Positions 31,073 to 39,440 of a DNA stretch of 64,000 bases are shown in pieces. The notes under the pieces are model-generated. The model made no database searches. It had not been told where the DNA came from and worked only from the letters and a program-made list of their open reading frames with translations. The stretch covers positions 1 to 64,000 of the forward strand of contig NZ_NFID01000004.1 in the NCBI RefSeq assembly GCF_002161595.1. The letters run 5' to 3'. This DNA comes from Gemmiger sp. An50. Its GTDB lineage: Bacteria > Bacillota > Clostridia > Oscillospirales > Ruminococcaceae. Within the stretch, counting starts at the first letter, position 1. Every line of letters starts with the position of its first letter. Made by a program: the position numbers and the translations under genes.

Positions 31073-32305
31073 ATGATCCAGACTCTTTATGACGACGCTC
31101 AGGCGGTGATCAAGGTGGCGCTGAGCCAGGTGAAACCGGATGCCGCGGTGCAAAGAGCGCTGCAGAGCTTTCAGCCGGGGGAACGCACCGTTCTTGTGAG
31201 CGTGGGCAAGGCGGCATGGCAGATGGCCGCTGCTGCCGAAAAATGCCTTCCGGGCCCGCTGGCGGGAGGCATCGTTATCACAAAATACGGTCATGTGAAG
31301 CACCCGCTGCCGGGCATTGAATGCTATGAGGCTGCTCACCCCGTGCCGGATGAGCAGGGCTTTGCGGCAACCGAAAAGGCGCTGCGGATGGTGGAGCAGC
31401 TGAACCCGCAGGATACAGTCCTGTTTCTGCTTTCCGGAGGCGGCAGCGCATTGTTTGAAGCGCCGCTGATCCCGGGCGGCGAGCTGCAGGAGATCACCAG
31501 TCAGCTGCTGGCCTGCGGCGCGGACATTGTGGAGATAAATACCATTCGCAAGCGCCTGTCGAGGGTGAAGGGCGGACGCTTCGCCCGGGCCTGTGCGCCT
31601 GCGAGGGTGTTCAGCATCGTTCTGAGCGACGTTCTGGGCGATCCGCTGGATATGATCGCCAGCGGCCCGGCTGCGCCGGACACCTCCACCTGTGCGCAGG
31701 CAGTGGCCATTGCAAAAAAATACCAGCTGAAGCTTTCGCCGGAGGCGCGGGCGCTGCTGGAGCAGGAGACCCCCAAGCAGCTGGACAATGTGACGACCTG
31801 CATCACCGGAAGCGTTCGGCAGCTGTGTACAGCGGCGGCCGATGCATGCCGGACGCTTGGTTATGAGCCGCTGCTTCTGACCGATCAGCTGTGCTGCGAG
31901 GCACGGGAGGCGGGCAGCTTTTTAGGGGCAGTGGCGCGCACCCACGCCGCACAGGGAAAGAAAACCGCATTCATTGCGGGGGGCGAAACAGTCGTCCATC
32001 TGACCGGTACCGGCTTGGGCGGGCGAAATCAGGAGCTGGCCCTGGCCGCTGCGCCCCTGCTTGCGGGCCTGGAAAATTGCTGCGTATTTTCGGTGGGCAG
32101 CGACGGCACGGACGGCCCCACCGATGCGGCGGGAGGCTATGTGGACGGCACCACCGATCAGGAGCTGCGTGACCGGGGCTGGGATGTATTCCGCACGCTG
32201 TCCCAAAACGATGCCTATCATGCGCTGAAGGCGGTGGATGGTCTGATCGTGACCGGGCCCACCGGAACCAATGTGAACGACGTGGCGGTGGCACTGGTGC
32301 GCTGA
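31073..32305 (+). CDS. Glycerate kinase, class II (GckA/MOFRL family)
   Basis: The 410-residue enzyme phosphorylates glycerate, in this family usually at C2. The N-terminal domain has VLVSVGKAAWQMA and ITKYGHV, then the nucleotide motif LLSGGGSALFEAP; the C-terminal MOFRL domain ends with GGRNQELALAAA, VGSDGTDGPTDAAGG and TGPTGTNVNDV. I take ATG 31073 behind AGGTG; an in-frame TTG at 31055 lies in the hairpin tail. The upstream terminator suggests expression depends on read-through from gntR. Confidence 0.92.
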   Translation: MIQTLYDDAQAVIKVALSQVKPDAAVQRALQSFQPGERTVLVSVGKAAWQMAAAAEKCLPGPLAGGIVITKYGHVKHPLPGIECYEAAHPVPDEQGFAATEKALRMVEQLNPQDTVLFLLSGGGSALFEAPLIPGGELQEITSQLLACGADIVEINTIRKRLSRVKGGRFARACAPARVFSIVLSDVLGDPLDMIASGPAAPDTSTCAQAVAIAKKYQLKLSPEARALLEQETPKQLDNVTTCITGSVRQLCTAAADACRTLGYEPLLLTDQLCCEAREAGSFLGAVARTHAAQGKKTAFIAGGETVVHLTGTGLGGRNQELALAAAPLLAGLENCCVFSVGSDGTDGPTDAAGGYVDGTTDQELRDRGWDVFRTLSQNDAYHALKAVDGLIVTGPTGTNVNDVAVALVR

Positions 32306-32344
32306 TTCCTGCGATTTTTCAGCAAAGGGCGGGGTCGGTCAAGC

Positions 32345-32373
32345 TTGCAGCGGGATCGGCCCCATGCTATACT
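32345..32373 (+). promoter_or_regulatory. Promoter of ruvX
   Basis: TTGCAG (32345-32350), 17-base spacer, TATACT (32368-32373). Confidence 0.75.
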
Positions 32374-32451
32374 CAAAAGGGCTCCGCTTCTGCCCGGACA
32401 CCGCAGTGGGAGCGCGCGGCGCCAATCGAACGGAAAAGGAGAGCATACCCC

Positions 32452-32880
32452 ATGAAAATCCTAGCTGTGGACTACGGCGACGCCCGCACCGGCCTTGCCA
32501 TCAGCGATGCCAGCGAGCTGCTGGCCACCCCTTTGCCTCAGATCGAGGAAAAGAGCATGAACAAGGCGGCCGCCGCCATTCTGGAAGCCGCCCGCGCCCA
32601 GAAGGCCGAGATGATCGTGGTGGGCCTGCCCCGCAATATGGACGGCACCGAGGGCTCCCGCGCCCAGAAGACCCGCAAGATGGCGGCGATCCTGGAACGG
32701 GACGGCCAGCTGCCGGTGCGCTTTTGCGACGAGCGCCGCACCACCGTTACCGCTGCCGCCCAGCTCAGCGAGGTGGGCACCTTCGGCAAAAAGCGCAAGG
32801 AGATTCTGGACTCGGTGAGCGCCGCGGTGATTCTGGAAAGCTTTCTGGCCTGGCGCAAGCATCACCCGGAGGAGGCCTGA
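32452..32880 (+). CDS. ruvX: Holliday junction resolvase RuvX (YqgF)
   Basis: The 142-residue cytosolic nuclease has an RNase H-like fold: ILAVDYGDARTGLAISD opens it with the first catalytic Asp, VVGLPRNMDGTEG follows, FCDERRTT holds the conserved acid, and KEILDSVSAAVILESFL ends it with the last Asp. It is essential in many bacteria and linked to 16S rRNA processing and recombination. The ATG follows AAAGGAGA. Monocistronic. Confidence 0.95.
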   Translation: MKILAVDYGDARTGLAISDASELLATPLPQIEEKSMNKAAAAILEAARAQKAEMIVVGLPRNMDGTEGSRAQKTRKMAAILERDGQLPVRFCDERRTTVTAAAQLSEVGTFGKKRKEILDSVSAAVILESFLAWRKHHPEEA

Positions 32881-33064
32881 AGCCCTCGGACGGGCTTCGT
32901 GAGAAAATCGTAAGATTTCCGCAAGCAAAAAGAAAGGCACATCCGCGCCCTGTTCTGGTAGGATAATACCGGAGCAGGGCGTTTTTTGCGGGCGCTTGCG
33001 CCGGGTGGGTGTTTGCCGTATCATAAAAGGCGGAACAATAAAGGAAAAAAGGGGGATGGCAGGA

Positions 33065-33757
33065 ATGAGTGCGAAGATCCTGCTGGTGGATGACGAGGCC
33101 GCCATTGCGGACCTGGTGGAGGTCTATCTGACGAACGAGGGCTACACGGTATACAAATGCGAAAACGCGGCCCATGCGCTGGAATGCGTGGCGGAAAAGC
33201 CGGTGGACCTGGCCATTCTGGACGTGATGCTGCCGGATCTGAGCGGCTTTGAACTCTGCCGCCGTATTCGCAAAAAGCATCTGTGGCCCATCCTGATGCT
33301 CACCGCCCGGGTGGAGGATCTGGACAAGATCCAGGGCCTGATGCTGGGGGCGGACGACTATATCACCAAGCCCTTTAACCCTCTGGAGCTGCTGGCCCGG
33401 GTCAAGACCCAGCTGCGCCGGTACACCCAGTACAACCAGTCCGCCCAGCCGGAAAAGAGCGGGGAATACGAGTTCAACGGCCTGTGCATCAGCGAGGTTA
33501 CCCACAAGTGCACCCTGTACGGGGAGGAGCTGGCCCTCACGCCGCTGGAATTCTCGATTTTGTGGTATCTGTGCAGCCGCCGGGGGCAGGTGGTGCCCAG
33601 CGAGCAGCTGTTCCAGGAGGTGTGGGGCGAAAAGTACATCGACGGCAATAACACCGTGATGACCCACATCGCCCGGCTGCGGGAGAAGATGCACGAAAAG
33701 AGCCGCCAGCCGAAATTCATCAAGACCGTTTGGGGAGTGGGGTATACCATTGAGTGA
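33065..33757 (+). CDS. OmpR/VanR-type response regulator
   Basis: The 230-residue protein has a receiver domain (ILLVDDEAAIADLV, phospho-acceptor Asp in LAILDVMLPD, Lys in DDYITKPF) and a winged-helix output domain (LALTPLEFSILWYLC to FIKTVWGVGYTIE). The pattern and the overlap with its kinase are like VanR. I take ATG 33065, nine bases after GGGGG; ATG 33056 lies directly on that site. No van ligase genes are nearby, so the target is unknown. Confidence 0.92.
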   Translation: MSAKILLVDDEAAIADLVEVYLTNEGYTVYKCENAAHALECVAEKPVDLAILDVMLPDLSGFELCRRIRKKHLWPILMLTARVEDLDKIQGLMLGADDYITKPFNPLELLARVKTQLRRYTQYNQSAQPEKSGEYEFNGLCISEVTHKCTLYGEELALTPLEFSILWYLCSRRGQVVPSEQLFQEVWGEKYIDGNNTVMTHIARLREKMHEKSRQPKFIKTVWGVGYTIE

Positions 33758-34859
33758 ACTGCGTAAAAACTGGGCCCACCGGCGCGCCGCGCTGGGTCTG
33801 ACCCTGCAGCTGGCCGTGATGCTGGCAGCGTTCTGGGGCGGGAGCTGGCTGCTGCTCAACGGCGCTTACTTTGTATATTTTCAGCTGGACTTGGGCCGCT
33901 ACTGGTGGGTGTTCCTGTTTAAAGAGATCGTAAAGCACCTTCTGCCGGTGCTGGGAGTATTGTGGATTGTAGTGGGAACGGTGCTCATCACCGGCTGGGT
34001 CTTTTGCAAGCCGCTGCGTTATCTGGACGAGGTGACCGAGGCCGCCGGCCGTCTGGCCCGCCCGGGGGAGGACCCCATCCGGCTGCGGCCCCAGCTGAAA
34101 ACTGTGCAGGACCAGCTGAACCAGGCCCGGGAGCAGGGGCTGCGGGCAGCGGCGGCCCTGCGCCAGGAGGAGCAGCGAAAAAACGATCTGATCGTCTATC
34201 TGGCCCATGATTTGAAAACCCCGCTCACCAGCGTGATCGGCTATCTGAACCTGCTGGTGGACGAACCCAACATCAGCCCGGCCACCCGGGCCCGCTACAC
34301 CGGCATCGCCCTGGAAAAGGCCCTGCGGCTGGAGGAGCTGGTGAACGAGTTCTTCGAGATCACCCGATTCAGCCTGAGCCATCTGGAGCTGGAGCTTTCC
34401 CGGGTGGACCTGTCGCTGATGCTGCGCCAGATGGTCAGCGAGTTTGCGCCGGAGCTGGCGGGAAAACATCTGGACTGCCAGGCGGATCTGCCGCCCGAGC
34501 TGCCCGTCCGCTGCGACCCGGCCAAGCTGGCCCGGGTGTTCGACAATCTGCTGCGCAACGCGGTGAGCTACAGCGACCCCGGCACCACCCTGCGGGTACA
34601 GGGCAGGCTGGAGGGGGAGACGGTGGTGCTGCAATTCGTGAACCAGGGCCGCACCATCCCGCCGGAAAAGCTGGCCCGTATCTTCGAAAAGTTCTTCCGG
34701 GCGGACGAATCCCGGGCCAGCGCCAGCGGCAACGCCGGTCTGGGCCTGGCCATCGCCAAGCAGATCGTGGAGCAGCACGGGGGCACCATCGCCGCCGCCA
34801 GCGCCGACGACCGGGTGGTGTTCACCCTGCGCCTGCCCCAAAACGGCCCTCAAAATTGA
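33750..34859 (+). CDS. VanS-like sensor histidine kinase
   Basis: The 369-residue membrane kinase has two membrane segments (about 16-37 and 65-87) with a very short outer loop between them, as in VanS-type kinases, then a HAMP-like linker, the H-box YLAHDLKTPLTSVIGYL, the N-box NLLRNAVSY and the ATP lid GNAGLGLAIAKQIVEQHGG. The G1 Asp box is weak (VNQGRTIP). It starts at TTG 33750, overlapping the regulator stop by 8 bases (TTGAGTGA). The signal is unknown; envelope stress is likely from the short outer loop. Confidence 0.9.
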   Translation: MSELRKNWAHRRAALGLTLQLAVMLAAFWGGSWLLLNGAYFVYFQLDLGRYWWVFLFKEIVKHLLPVLGVLWIVVGTVLITGWVFCKPLRYLDEVTEAAGRLARPGEDPIRLRPQLKTVQDQLNQAREQGLRAAAALRQEEQRKNDLIVYLAHDLKTPLTSVIGYLNLLVDEPNISPATRARYTGIALEKALRLEELVNEFFEITRFSLSHLELELSRVDLSLMLRQMVSEFAPELAGKHLDCQADLPPELPVRCDPAKLARVFDNLLRNAVSYSDPGTTLRVQGRLEGETVVLQFVNQGRTIPPEKLARIFEKFFRADESRASASGNAGLGLAIAKQIVEQHGGTIAAASADDRVVFTLRLPQNGPQN

Positions 34860-34875
34860 TTGATACAAGATTTGA

Positions 34876-34908
34876 AAAAGAGCTCTGTGCGCTGCACAGG
34901 GCTCTTTT
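34876..34908 (+). terminator. Terminator of the two-component operon
   Basis: AAAAGAGCTCTGTGC pairs with its complement (one G-U) across a GCT loop and ends in TTTT. Confidence 0.88.
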
Positions 34909-34931
34909 GGCGTTCTCCGGGTGTTCCACCC

Positions 34932-34996
34932 TTGACAGAGCGGGGCGAAAACGCCTATAATACAAAAGTTAGCTTGCTAATTATTAGAATACTAAT
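34932..34996 (+). promoter_or_regulatory. Promoter and MarR-type operators of the marR/yczE-kinase operon
   Basis: TTGACA (34932-34937), 18-base spacer, TATAAT (34956-34961). The inverted repeats TTAGC-TT-GCTAA (34969-34980) and ATTAG-AATA-CTAAT (34983-34996) lie on the start site and just after it. The first is the same type as the TTAGCAAGCTAA site of SlyA/MarR proteins. Confidence 0.88.
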
Positions 34997-35033
34997 GAAT
35001 TCGAATGCCGAAAACGGGAAAGGGATCACCGCA

Positions 35034-35459
35034 ATGGAACACAGCTTTCACTATCTGCTTTTAGCCAACCAAGCCATGGTGCACCGGCAGCTGCTGGCCA
35101 AACTCAAGGACACCGGTCTGACTCTGGGCCAGCCCAAAGTGCTGGACTATCTGCAGGACCACGACGGGGCCAATCAGGCCGAGATTGCCCGCGCCTGCCA
35201 CATCGAGCCCGCCTCCCTCACCTCGGTGCTGAACCGGATGGAGGAGAAGGCGTTGGTGGAACGGCGCACACAGAAGGGGGACCGGCGCAGCTTTTCGGTT
35301 TACCTCACGGAACAGGGCCGTCAGATGGCGCTGCGGGTCCAGCAGGCCTTTGAGGAGCTGGAGGAGCAGGCCTTTGCGGGGGTGAGCGAAGCGGAGCGGG
35401 AACAGTGCCTGGCGGTGTTCCGCCGCGTTTACGGCAATCTGAAAGAGGGGGAGCGTTAA
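35034..35459 (+). CDS. MarR family transcriptional regulator
   Basis: The 141-residue winged-helix regulator shows LGQPKVLDYLQDHDGANQAEIARACHIEPASLTSVLNRMEEKALVER and the wing QKGDRRSFSVYLTEQG, the usual MarR core. The start at 35034 follows AAAGGG; the open frame from 34860 crosses the promoter and operators. It is followed 7 bases later by the YczE-kinase fusion, which it presumably represses together with itself. Confidence 0.9.
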   Translation: MEHSFHYLLLANQAMVHRQLLAKLKDTGLTLGQPKVLDYLQDHDGANQAEIARACHIEPASLTSVLNRMEEKALVERRTQKGDRRSFSVYLTEQGRQMALRVQQAFEELEEQAFAGVSEAEREQCLAVFRRVYGNLKEGER

Positions 35460-35466
35460 TTCGTTT

Positions 35467-36762
35467 ATGGAAAAAGCAAAGCGATATCTGGTGTTTTTGT
35501 TCGGGCTGTTCATCAGCTCCTTTGGCGTGAGCCTCATCACCAAGGCAAATCTGGGCACCTCGCCCATCTCGGCCATTCCCTATGTGCTCAGTCTGAACTT
35601 TCCCTTCACGCTGGGCCAGTTCACCATTGCGTTCAGCCTGTTTCTGATTCTGCTGCAGCTGTTCATCCTGCGGCGGAACTTCAAGGCCGAGCATCTTTTG
35701 CAGATTCCCATTTCAGTGGCCTTCGGCTATTTCATCGACCTGACCATGGTACTATTGGGATTTGTGGCCCCCGGCAGCTATCCGGTCAAGCTGGTGGCCC
35801 TGCTGATCGGCTGTGTGATTCTGGGCTTCGGCGTGTACCTGGAGGTCATCGCCGACGTGGCCATGCTGCCCGGCGAGTCCTTCGTGCGTGCGGTCACCCA
35901 GACCTGGAAAACCGACTTCGGCACCACCAAGATCTGCTTTGATGTGTCCATGACCGTGATCGCCGCGATGATCTCGCTGGTGCTTGCCCACACGCTGTAC
36001 GGCATGCGTGAGGGCACCGTGATCGCCGCCCTGCTGGTGGGCTTCATTGCCCGTCTGTTCGGCCGCCTTCTGCCCTTTGTGCCCGACCTGCTGTTTGGTA
36101 AAAAAGAGGAGAGCGAAGCCGCCGCAGCGGTGGAAAACGGCCAGGGCGGCTGGGTCATTGCCATCGGCCGCCAGTACGGCAGCGGTGGACGGGTCATCGG
36201 CCAGAAGCTGGCCCAGCGGCTGGGGTATGAGTTCTACGACGATGTCATCGTGCAGATGGCCGCGGGAACCACCGGCTACACGCCCCAGTTTGTGCGCCAG
36301 CGGGAAGAGAACATGACCAACAGCTTTTTGTACGACCTGGTGAACCAGATGTACGCCTACGCCCCGGAGGAGGAATCCCCCAAGGACAGTGTCTTCCTGG
36401 CTGAGAAAAAGGCCATTGAGGAGATCGCAACCAAGGGCCGCTGTGTGATCGTGGGCCACTGCGCGGACTATCTGCTGCGGGACGATCCCCACTGCCTGCG
36501 TGTCTGGCTGCATGCGGACAAGGCCCGGCGGGTGAAGCGGATCATGGAGCTGGAGCAGCTGGACGAAGCGGCGGCCAAGACACGCATTGCCCAGGAGGAC
36601 CGGCGGCGGGCCACCAACTACCAGTACTACACCCGGCGGGTGTGGGGCCTGGGCAAAAACTATCACCTGACGCTGGACACCGGCCTGGGGGAGGAGTATG
36701 TGCAGACCTGCATCGAGGCCGCGCTGAAAGCCCTGGAGACCGGCCAGAAGGCCACCGTATAA
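35467..36762 (+). CDS. YczE/YitT-like membrane protein fused to a cytidylate-kinase-like domain
   Basis: Residues 1-205 are a YczE/YyaS/YitT-type membrane domain of about five helices (KANLGTSPISAIPYVLS is the family hallmark). Residues 225-425 are a cytidylate-kinase-like domain: IAIGRQYGSGGRVIGQKLAQRLGYEFYDD is its P-loop start, and VIVGHCADYLLRDDP and the basic lid follow. In other genomes these are neighbouring genes; here they are one 431-residue chain. Function is unknown: the kinase-like part may phosphorylate a nucleotide or other small molecule that the membrane part moves or senses. MarR control hints at stress or efflux. Confidence 0.88.
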   Translation: MEKAKRYLVFLFGLFISSFGVSLITKANLGTSPISAIPYVLSLNFPFTLGQFTIAFSLFLILLQLFILRRNFKAEHLLQIPISVAFGYFIDLTMVLLGFVAPGSYPVKLVALLIGCVILGFGVYLEVIADVAMLPGESFVRAVTQTWKTDFGTTKICFDVSMTVIAAMISLVLAHTLYGMREGTVIAALLVGFIARLFGRLLPFVPDLLFGKKEESEAAAAVENGQGGWVIAIGRQYGSGGRVIGQKLAQRLGYEFYDDVIVQMAAGTTGYTPQFVRQREENMTNSFLYDLVNQMYAYAPEEESPKDSVFLAEKKAIEEIATKGRCVIVGHCADYLLRDDPHCLRVWLHADKARRVKRIMELEQLDEAAAKTRIAQEDRRRATNYQYYTRRVWGLGKNYHLTLDTGLGEEYVQTCIEAALKALETGQKATV

Positions 36763-36764
36763 AC

Positions 36765-36803
36765 AAAACAGCACCGGCAGATGCGTTGCCGGTGCTGTTT
36801 TTG
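36765..36803. terminator. Bidirectional terminator
   Basis: AAAACAGCACCGGCA (36765-36779) pairs perfectly with 36787-36801 and is flanked by A and T runs. It is shared with the convergent CLC gene. Confidence 0.92.
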
Positions 36804-36811
36804 TATACAAG

Positions 36812-38089
36812 TCAGTGGGCGGGTTTGTCCACCTTTTCGTTGTTGATTTTGGAATACATGATCTGCTGGCCGGAATAAAGGCTGTAGTGGCCGCTGAGCA
36901 GATAGCTCACCGCGCAGGCCAGCGCGAAGAGCAGCATGGACTCGGCCCCGAACAGCTCCACTCCCAGCACGATGCTGGCGAAGGGGCAGTTGGTCACGGC
37001 ACAGAAGGTGGCCACCAGCGCCACTGCCGCCGCCAGACCCGGGTCCAGCCCCAGCAGCGGCCCCACAAGGCAGCCGAAGGTGGAGCCCACAAAGAAGGTG
37101 GGCACGATCTCGCCGCCCCGGAAGCCGCAGCCCAGGGTGATGGCGGTGAGCAGCAGTTTGAACAGAAAGGCCAGCGGATGGACCAGCACGCCCTCGGTGA
37201 TGGCCTGCTCGATCACCTGCATGCCCGCGCCGTTATAATCCCGGGTGCCAAGCAGCAGGGTGCAGACGATGATCAGCGCTGAGCCCGCCAGAATGCGCAG
37301 GTATTGATTGGGCAGCCAGGTCTGGTACAGATGGCTTGCGGTGTGCATCACGATGCACAGCAGCATGCCCACCAGCGCGCAGCCCACACCCAGAATGACC
37401 ACCCGCCAGGAATTGCCCCAGCCAAGGCCGCTGGCCTTGTGGATGACGAACTGCTCCGGTACCGCCCCCAATGCCCGGGAAACACCGTAGGCCACCAGGC
37501 TGGACATGGTGCAGGGCAGCAGCGCCGCGTGGTAGACCACACCCACGCTGATCACCTCGATGCTGAAAATGGTGGCGGTGAGGGGAGTACCGAACAAGGC
37601 GCTGAACACTGCGCTCATGCCGCACAGCACCATGAAATGCTGGCTGGGCTGATTGAGCCGCAGCTTTTCTCCCAGCCATCCGCCCATGCTGCCGCCGATC
37701 TGCAGCGCCGCGCCCTCGCGTCCGGCACTGCCGCCCAGAAGATGGGTGATGAAGGTGGCGAAGATGATCAGCGGGGTCATGCGCAGCGGAGCACGATGGC
37801 CGTTGCGGGCGCTCTCGATCACCTGATTGGTGCCCCGCTCGGTGCTCATGCCGCACAGCTGATACACCGCCACAATGGCCAGACCGCCCACCGGCAGCAG
37901 CCACAGCAGCTCCGGATGAACCGCCCGCACCCGGTTGGCCCAGCTTACCATATGGTAGAACACCGCGCCCACCGCGCCGCCCGCAAGGCCCATCAGCCCG
38001 GAGCAGATCATCCACATCAGAAAGGTCTCGCTGTAGGGGAACAGTCCCTCAGCAATATTGGTCAGCGCCTCTTTGCGCCGCAGATTCAT
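36812..38089 (-). CDS. CLC-family antiporter, probably fluoride-type (CLC-F)
   Basis: The 425-residue membrane protein is a CLC transporter. The GSGIP selectivity motif of chloride CLCs is replaced by RGTNQ (85-89), followed by APLRMTPL and [12 protein letters not shown] (gating Glu 125), and later by [13 protein letters not shown]. This pattern matches the CLC-F branch (GNNLIIE, GREGTAVQ, RGGEV), which exports fluoride by proton antiport. I found no fluoride riboswitch in its leader, which weakens the case somewhat. The ATG at 38089 follows GGGAGG. It is divergent from the DUF1836-marR operon. Confidence 0.85.
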   Translation of the reverse strand: MNLRRKEALTNIAEGLFPYSETFLMWMICSGLMGLAGGAVGAVFYHMVSWANRVRAVHPELLWLLPVGGLAIVAVYQLCGMSTERGTNQVIESARNGHRAPLRMTPLIIFATFITHLLGGSAGREGAALQIGGSMGGWLGEKLRLNQPSQHFMVLCGMSAVFSALFGTPLTATIFSIEVISVGVVYHAALLPCTMSSLVAYGVSRALGAVPEQFVIHKASGLGWGNSWRVVILGVGCALVGMLLCIVMHTASHLYQTWLPNQYLRILAGSALIIVCTLLLGTRDYNGAGMQVIEQAITEGVLVHPLAFLFKLLLTAITLGCGFRGGEIVPTFFVGSTFGCLVGPLLGLDPGLAAAVALVATFCAVTNCPFASIVLGVELFGAESMLLFALACAVSYLLSGHYSLYSGQQIMYSKINNEKVDKPAH

Positions 38090-38145
38090 GCTACCGCCTC
38101 CCACCGGCCCGCCAGGGCCGTTTTTGCACATTGATACCGGCTCAT

Positions 38146-38198
38146 ATTATAGCAAATCTCCGGAAAAAATTGAAGCCAAAGCCCTTTTGTGCTATGAT
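38146..38198. promoter_or_regulatory. Divergent overlapping promoters (CLC gene and DUF1836-marR)
   Basis: Minus strand: TTCAAT (38174-38169), 17 bases, TATAAT (38151-38146). Plus strand: TTGAAG (38170-38175), 17 bases, TATGAT (38193-38198). The two -35 boxes share the same bases, so only one side can be used at a time. Confidence 0.75.
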
Positions 38199-38240
38199 AG
38201 AAACCAGCGAAACAGCAACAGGAAACGGAGTGTGACACCA

Positions 38241-38783
38241 ATGAAACAGGGCTTTGAGAACAGCAGTCTTTCCCAGGAGGTACTAAGCTTCCACTGCCCC
38301 CGCTGGGCTGAGCTGCCGGGCATCGCGCTGTATATGGATCAGGTCACCGGCTACATCAATGAGATTTTTGCCCCCATCGCCCCTCAGGAGCAGCAGATCA
38401 CCCTGACCAAGGCGATGGTGAACAACTACGTGAAGCAGCGGGTCATGAGCCCGCCGGTGAACAAAAAATACGACCGGGCCCACATGGCCTATCTGGTCAC
38501 CATCTGCGCGCTCAAGCAGGTGTTCAGCATCCCGGAGATCGGCAGCATGATTCGCGCCCAGATGGACCACTGCCCGGTGGAGCAGGCCTACGACTGCTTC
38601 TGTGAGGAGCTGGAGGGCGCGCTGCGGGCGGTGTTCCTGGGCCAGGCGGCCCCCACCCAGATCGGCAACGAACAGAACCCGGCGGCCATCACCCTGCTGC
38701 GGGGCGCGGTGCAGGCCTATGCCAGCAAGGTGTATGTGCAAAAGCGGCTGGCCTTCGCCGAGCAGGCCGGCGGGCAGGAATGA
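38241..38783 (+). CDS. DUF1836 domain-containing protein
   Basis: The 180-residue cytosolic protein matches DUF1836, a Firmicutes family with a MerR-like helix-turn-helix: ITLTKAMVNNYVKQRVMSPPVNKKYDRAHMAYLVTICALKQVFSI. Most members are presumed DNA-binding regulators. The ATG follows CGGAG. It forms an operon with a MarR gene 10 bases downstream. Confidence 0.85.
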   Translation: MKQGFENSSLSQEVLSFHCPRWAELPGIALYMDQVTGYINEIFAPIAPQEQQITLTKAMVNNYVKQRVMSPPVNKKYDRAHMAYLVTICALKQVFSIPEIGSMIRAQMDHCPVEQAYDCFCEELEGALRAVFLGQAAPTQIGNEQNPAAITLLRGAVQAYASKVYVQKRLAFAEQAGGQE

Positions 38784-38793
38784 GAGGGCGGCA

Positions 38794-39273
38794 ATGGAAC
38801 GATGGAAACGCATTCAAGCGCTGATGGAGGCAAAGCGCCGGGGGATGGAGGCCCACGAACGGTACCTGAACCAGGCGCGCAGCTATGCCCCCGGCGAGGA
38901 GCTCTATATGCGCGAGATGCACTTTGTGATGGCAGTGGGCCCCAGCCAGTCGCCCACCATGTCCGAGATCGCCAAGCGGCTGGATGTCACCCACGGGGCG
39001 GTTTCCCAGATCGCGGCCCGGCTGGAAAAGAAGGGACTGATCCGGCGGGAAAAGGACCCCGCCGACCGGCGGCAGACCGTGGTGATGCTCACCGAAGCGG
39101 GGCAGGCGCTGTATCAGCGGCATCTGGAATACGACAAAAAGCAGTACCAGGTGATCGGCGGCCAGCTGGCGGAATTCAGCGACGAGCAGCTGGATTTTTT
39201 GATCCATTACGAGACCCTGCTGTGCGAGATGTTCCAGCAGGTGAATCAGGACCCGGAAAAATGGGAACCGTAA
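38794..39273 (+). CDS. MarR family transcriptional regulator
   Basis: The 159-residue protein has the MarR winged helix: MREMHFVMAVG, SPTMSEIAKRLDVTHGAVSQIAARLEKKGLI and the wing KDPADRRQTVVMLTEAG. The start at 38794 follows AGAGGG. TTAGC-GCTAA repeats lie in the leader of the next operon, so it probably controls the flavodoxin-ferredoxin/permease/lyase genes. Confidence 0.9.
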   Translation: MERWKRIQALMEAKRRGMEAHERYLNQARSYAPGEELYMREMHFVMAVGPSQSPTMSEIAKRLDVTHGAVSQIAARLEKKGLIRREKDPADRRQTVVMLTEAGQALYQRHLEYDKKQYQVIGGQLAEFSDEQLDFLIHYETLLCEMFQQVNQDPEKWEP

Positions 39274-39283
39274 AAGTGCACAA

Positions 39284-39340
39284 AAAATCAAAGGATTACC
39301 CTCTGTTCTGTCAATTGACAGCGGAGGGTGATTTTATTAT
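39284..39340 (+). terminator. Terminator of DUF1836-marR, overlapping the next promoter
   Basis: Nested stems AATCA/TGATT, ACCCTC/GAGGGT and CTGTC-AATT-GACAG lie before TTTATTATATTT. The right half contains the -35 of the following promoter. Confidence 0.7.
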
Positions 39341-39422
39341 ATTTATGTTAGCTGCTAAAATATTTTAGAGCCGCTTCTTTTCGGGAAGCGGCAACACTTT
39401 GGCCAAAAGTTTTAGATGCTAA
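39315..39422 (+). promoter_or_regulatory. Promoter and two MarR-type operators of the flavodoxin-ferredoxin operon
   Basis: TTGACA (39315-39320), 17 bases, TATATT (39338-39343). TTAGC-T-GCTAA (39348-39358) lies on the start site and TTAG-ATG-CTAA (39412-39422) before the ribosome binding site. A GCCGCTTC/GAAGCGGC hairpin (39370-39392) stands between them. Confidence 0.8.
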
Positions 39423-39440
39423 CGGAAAAGGAGAAAACAC

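Noticed and set aside
38090-38240. Fluoride riboswitch upstream of the CLC gene
   Set aside because: The conserved GGxGATGGxGTTC pattern is not present on the minus strand; only overlapping promoters are seen.
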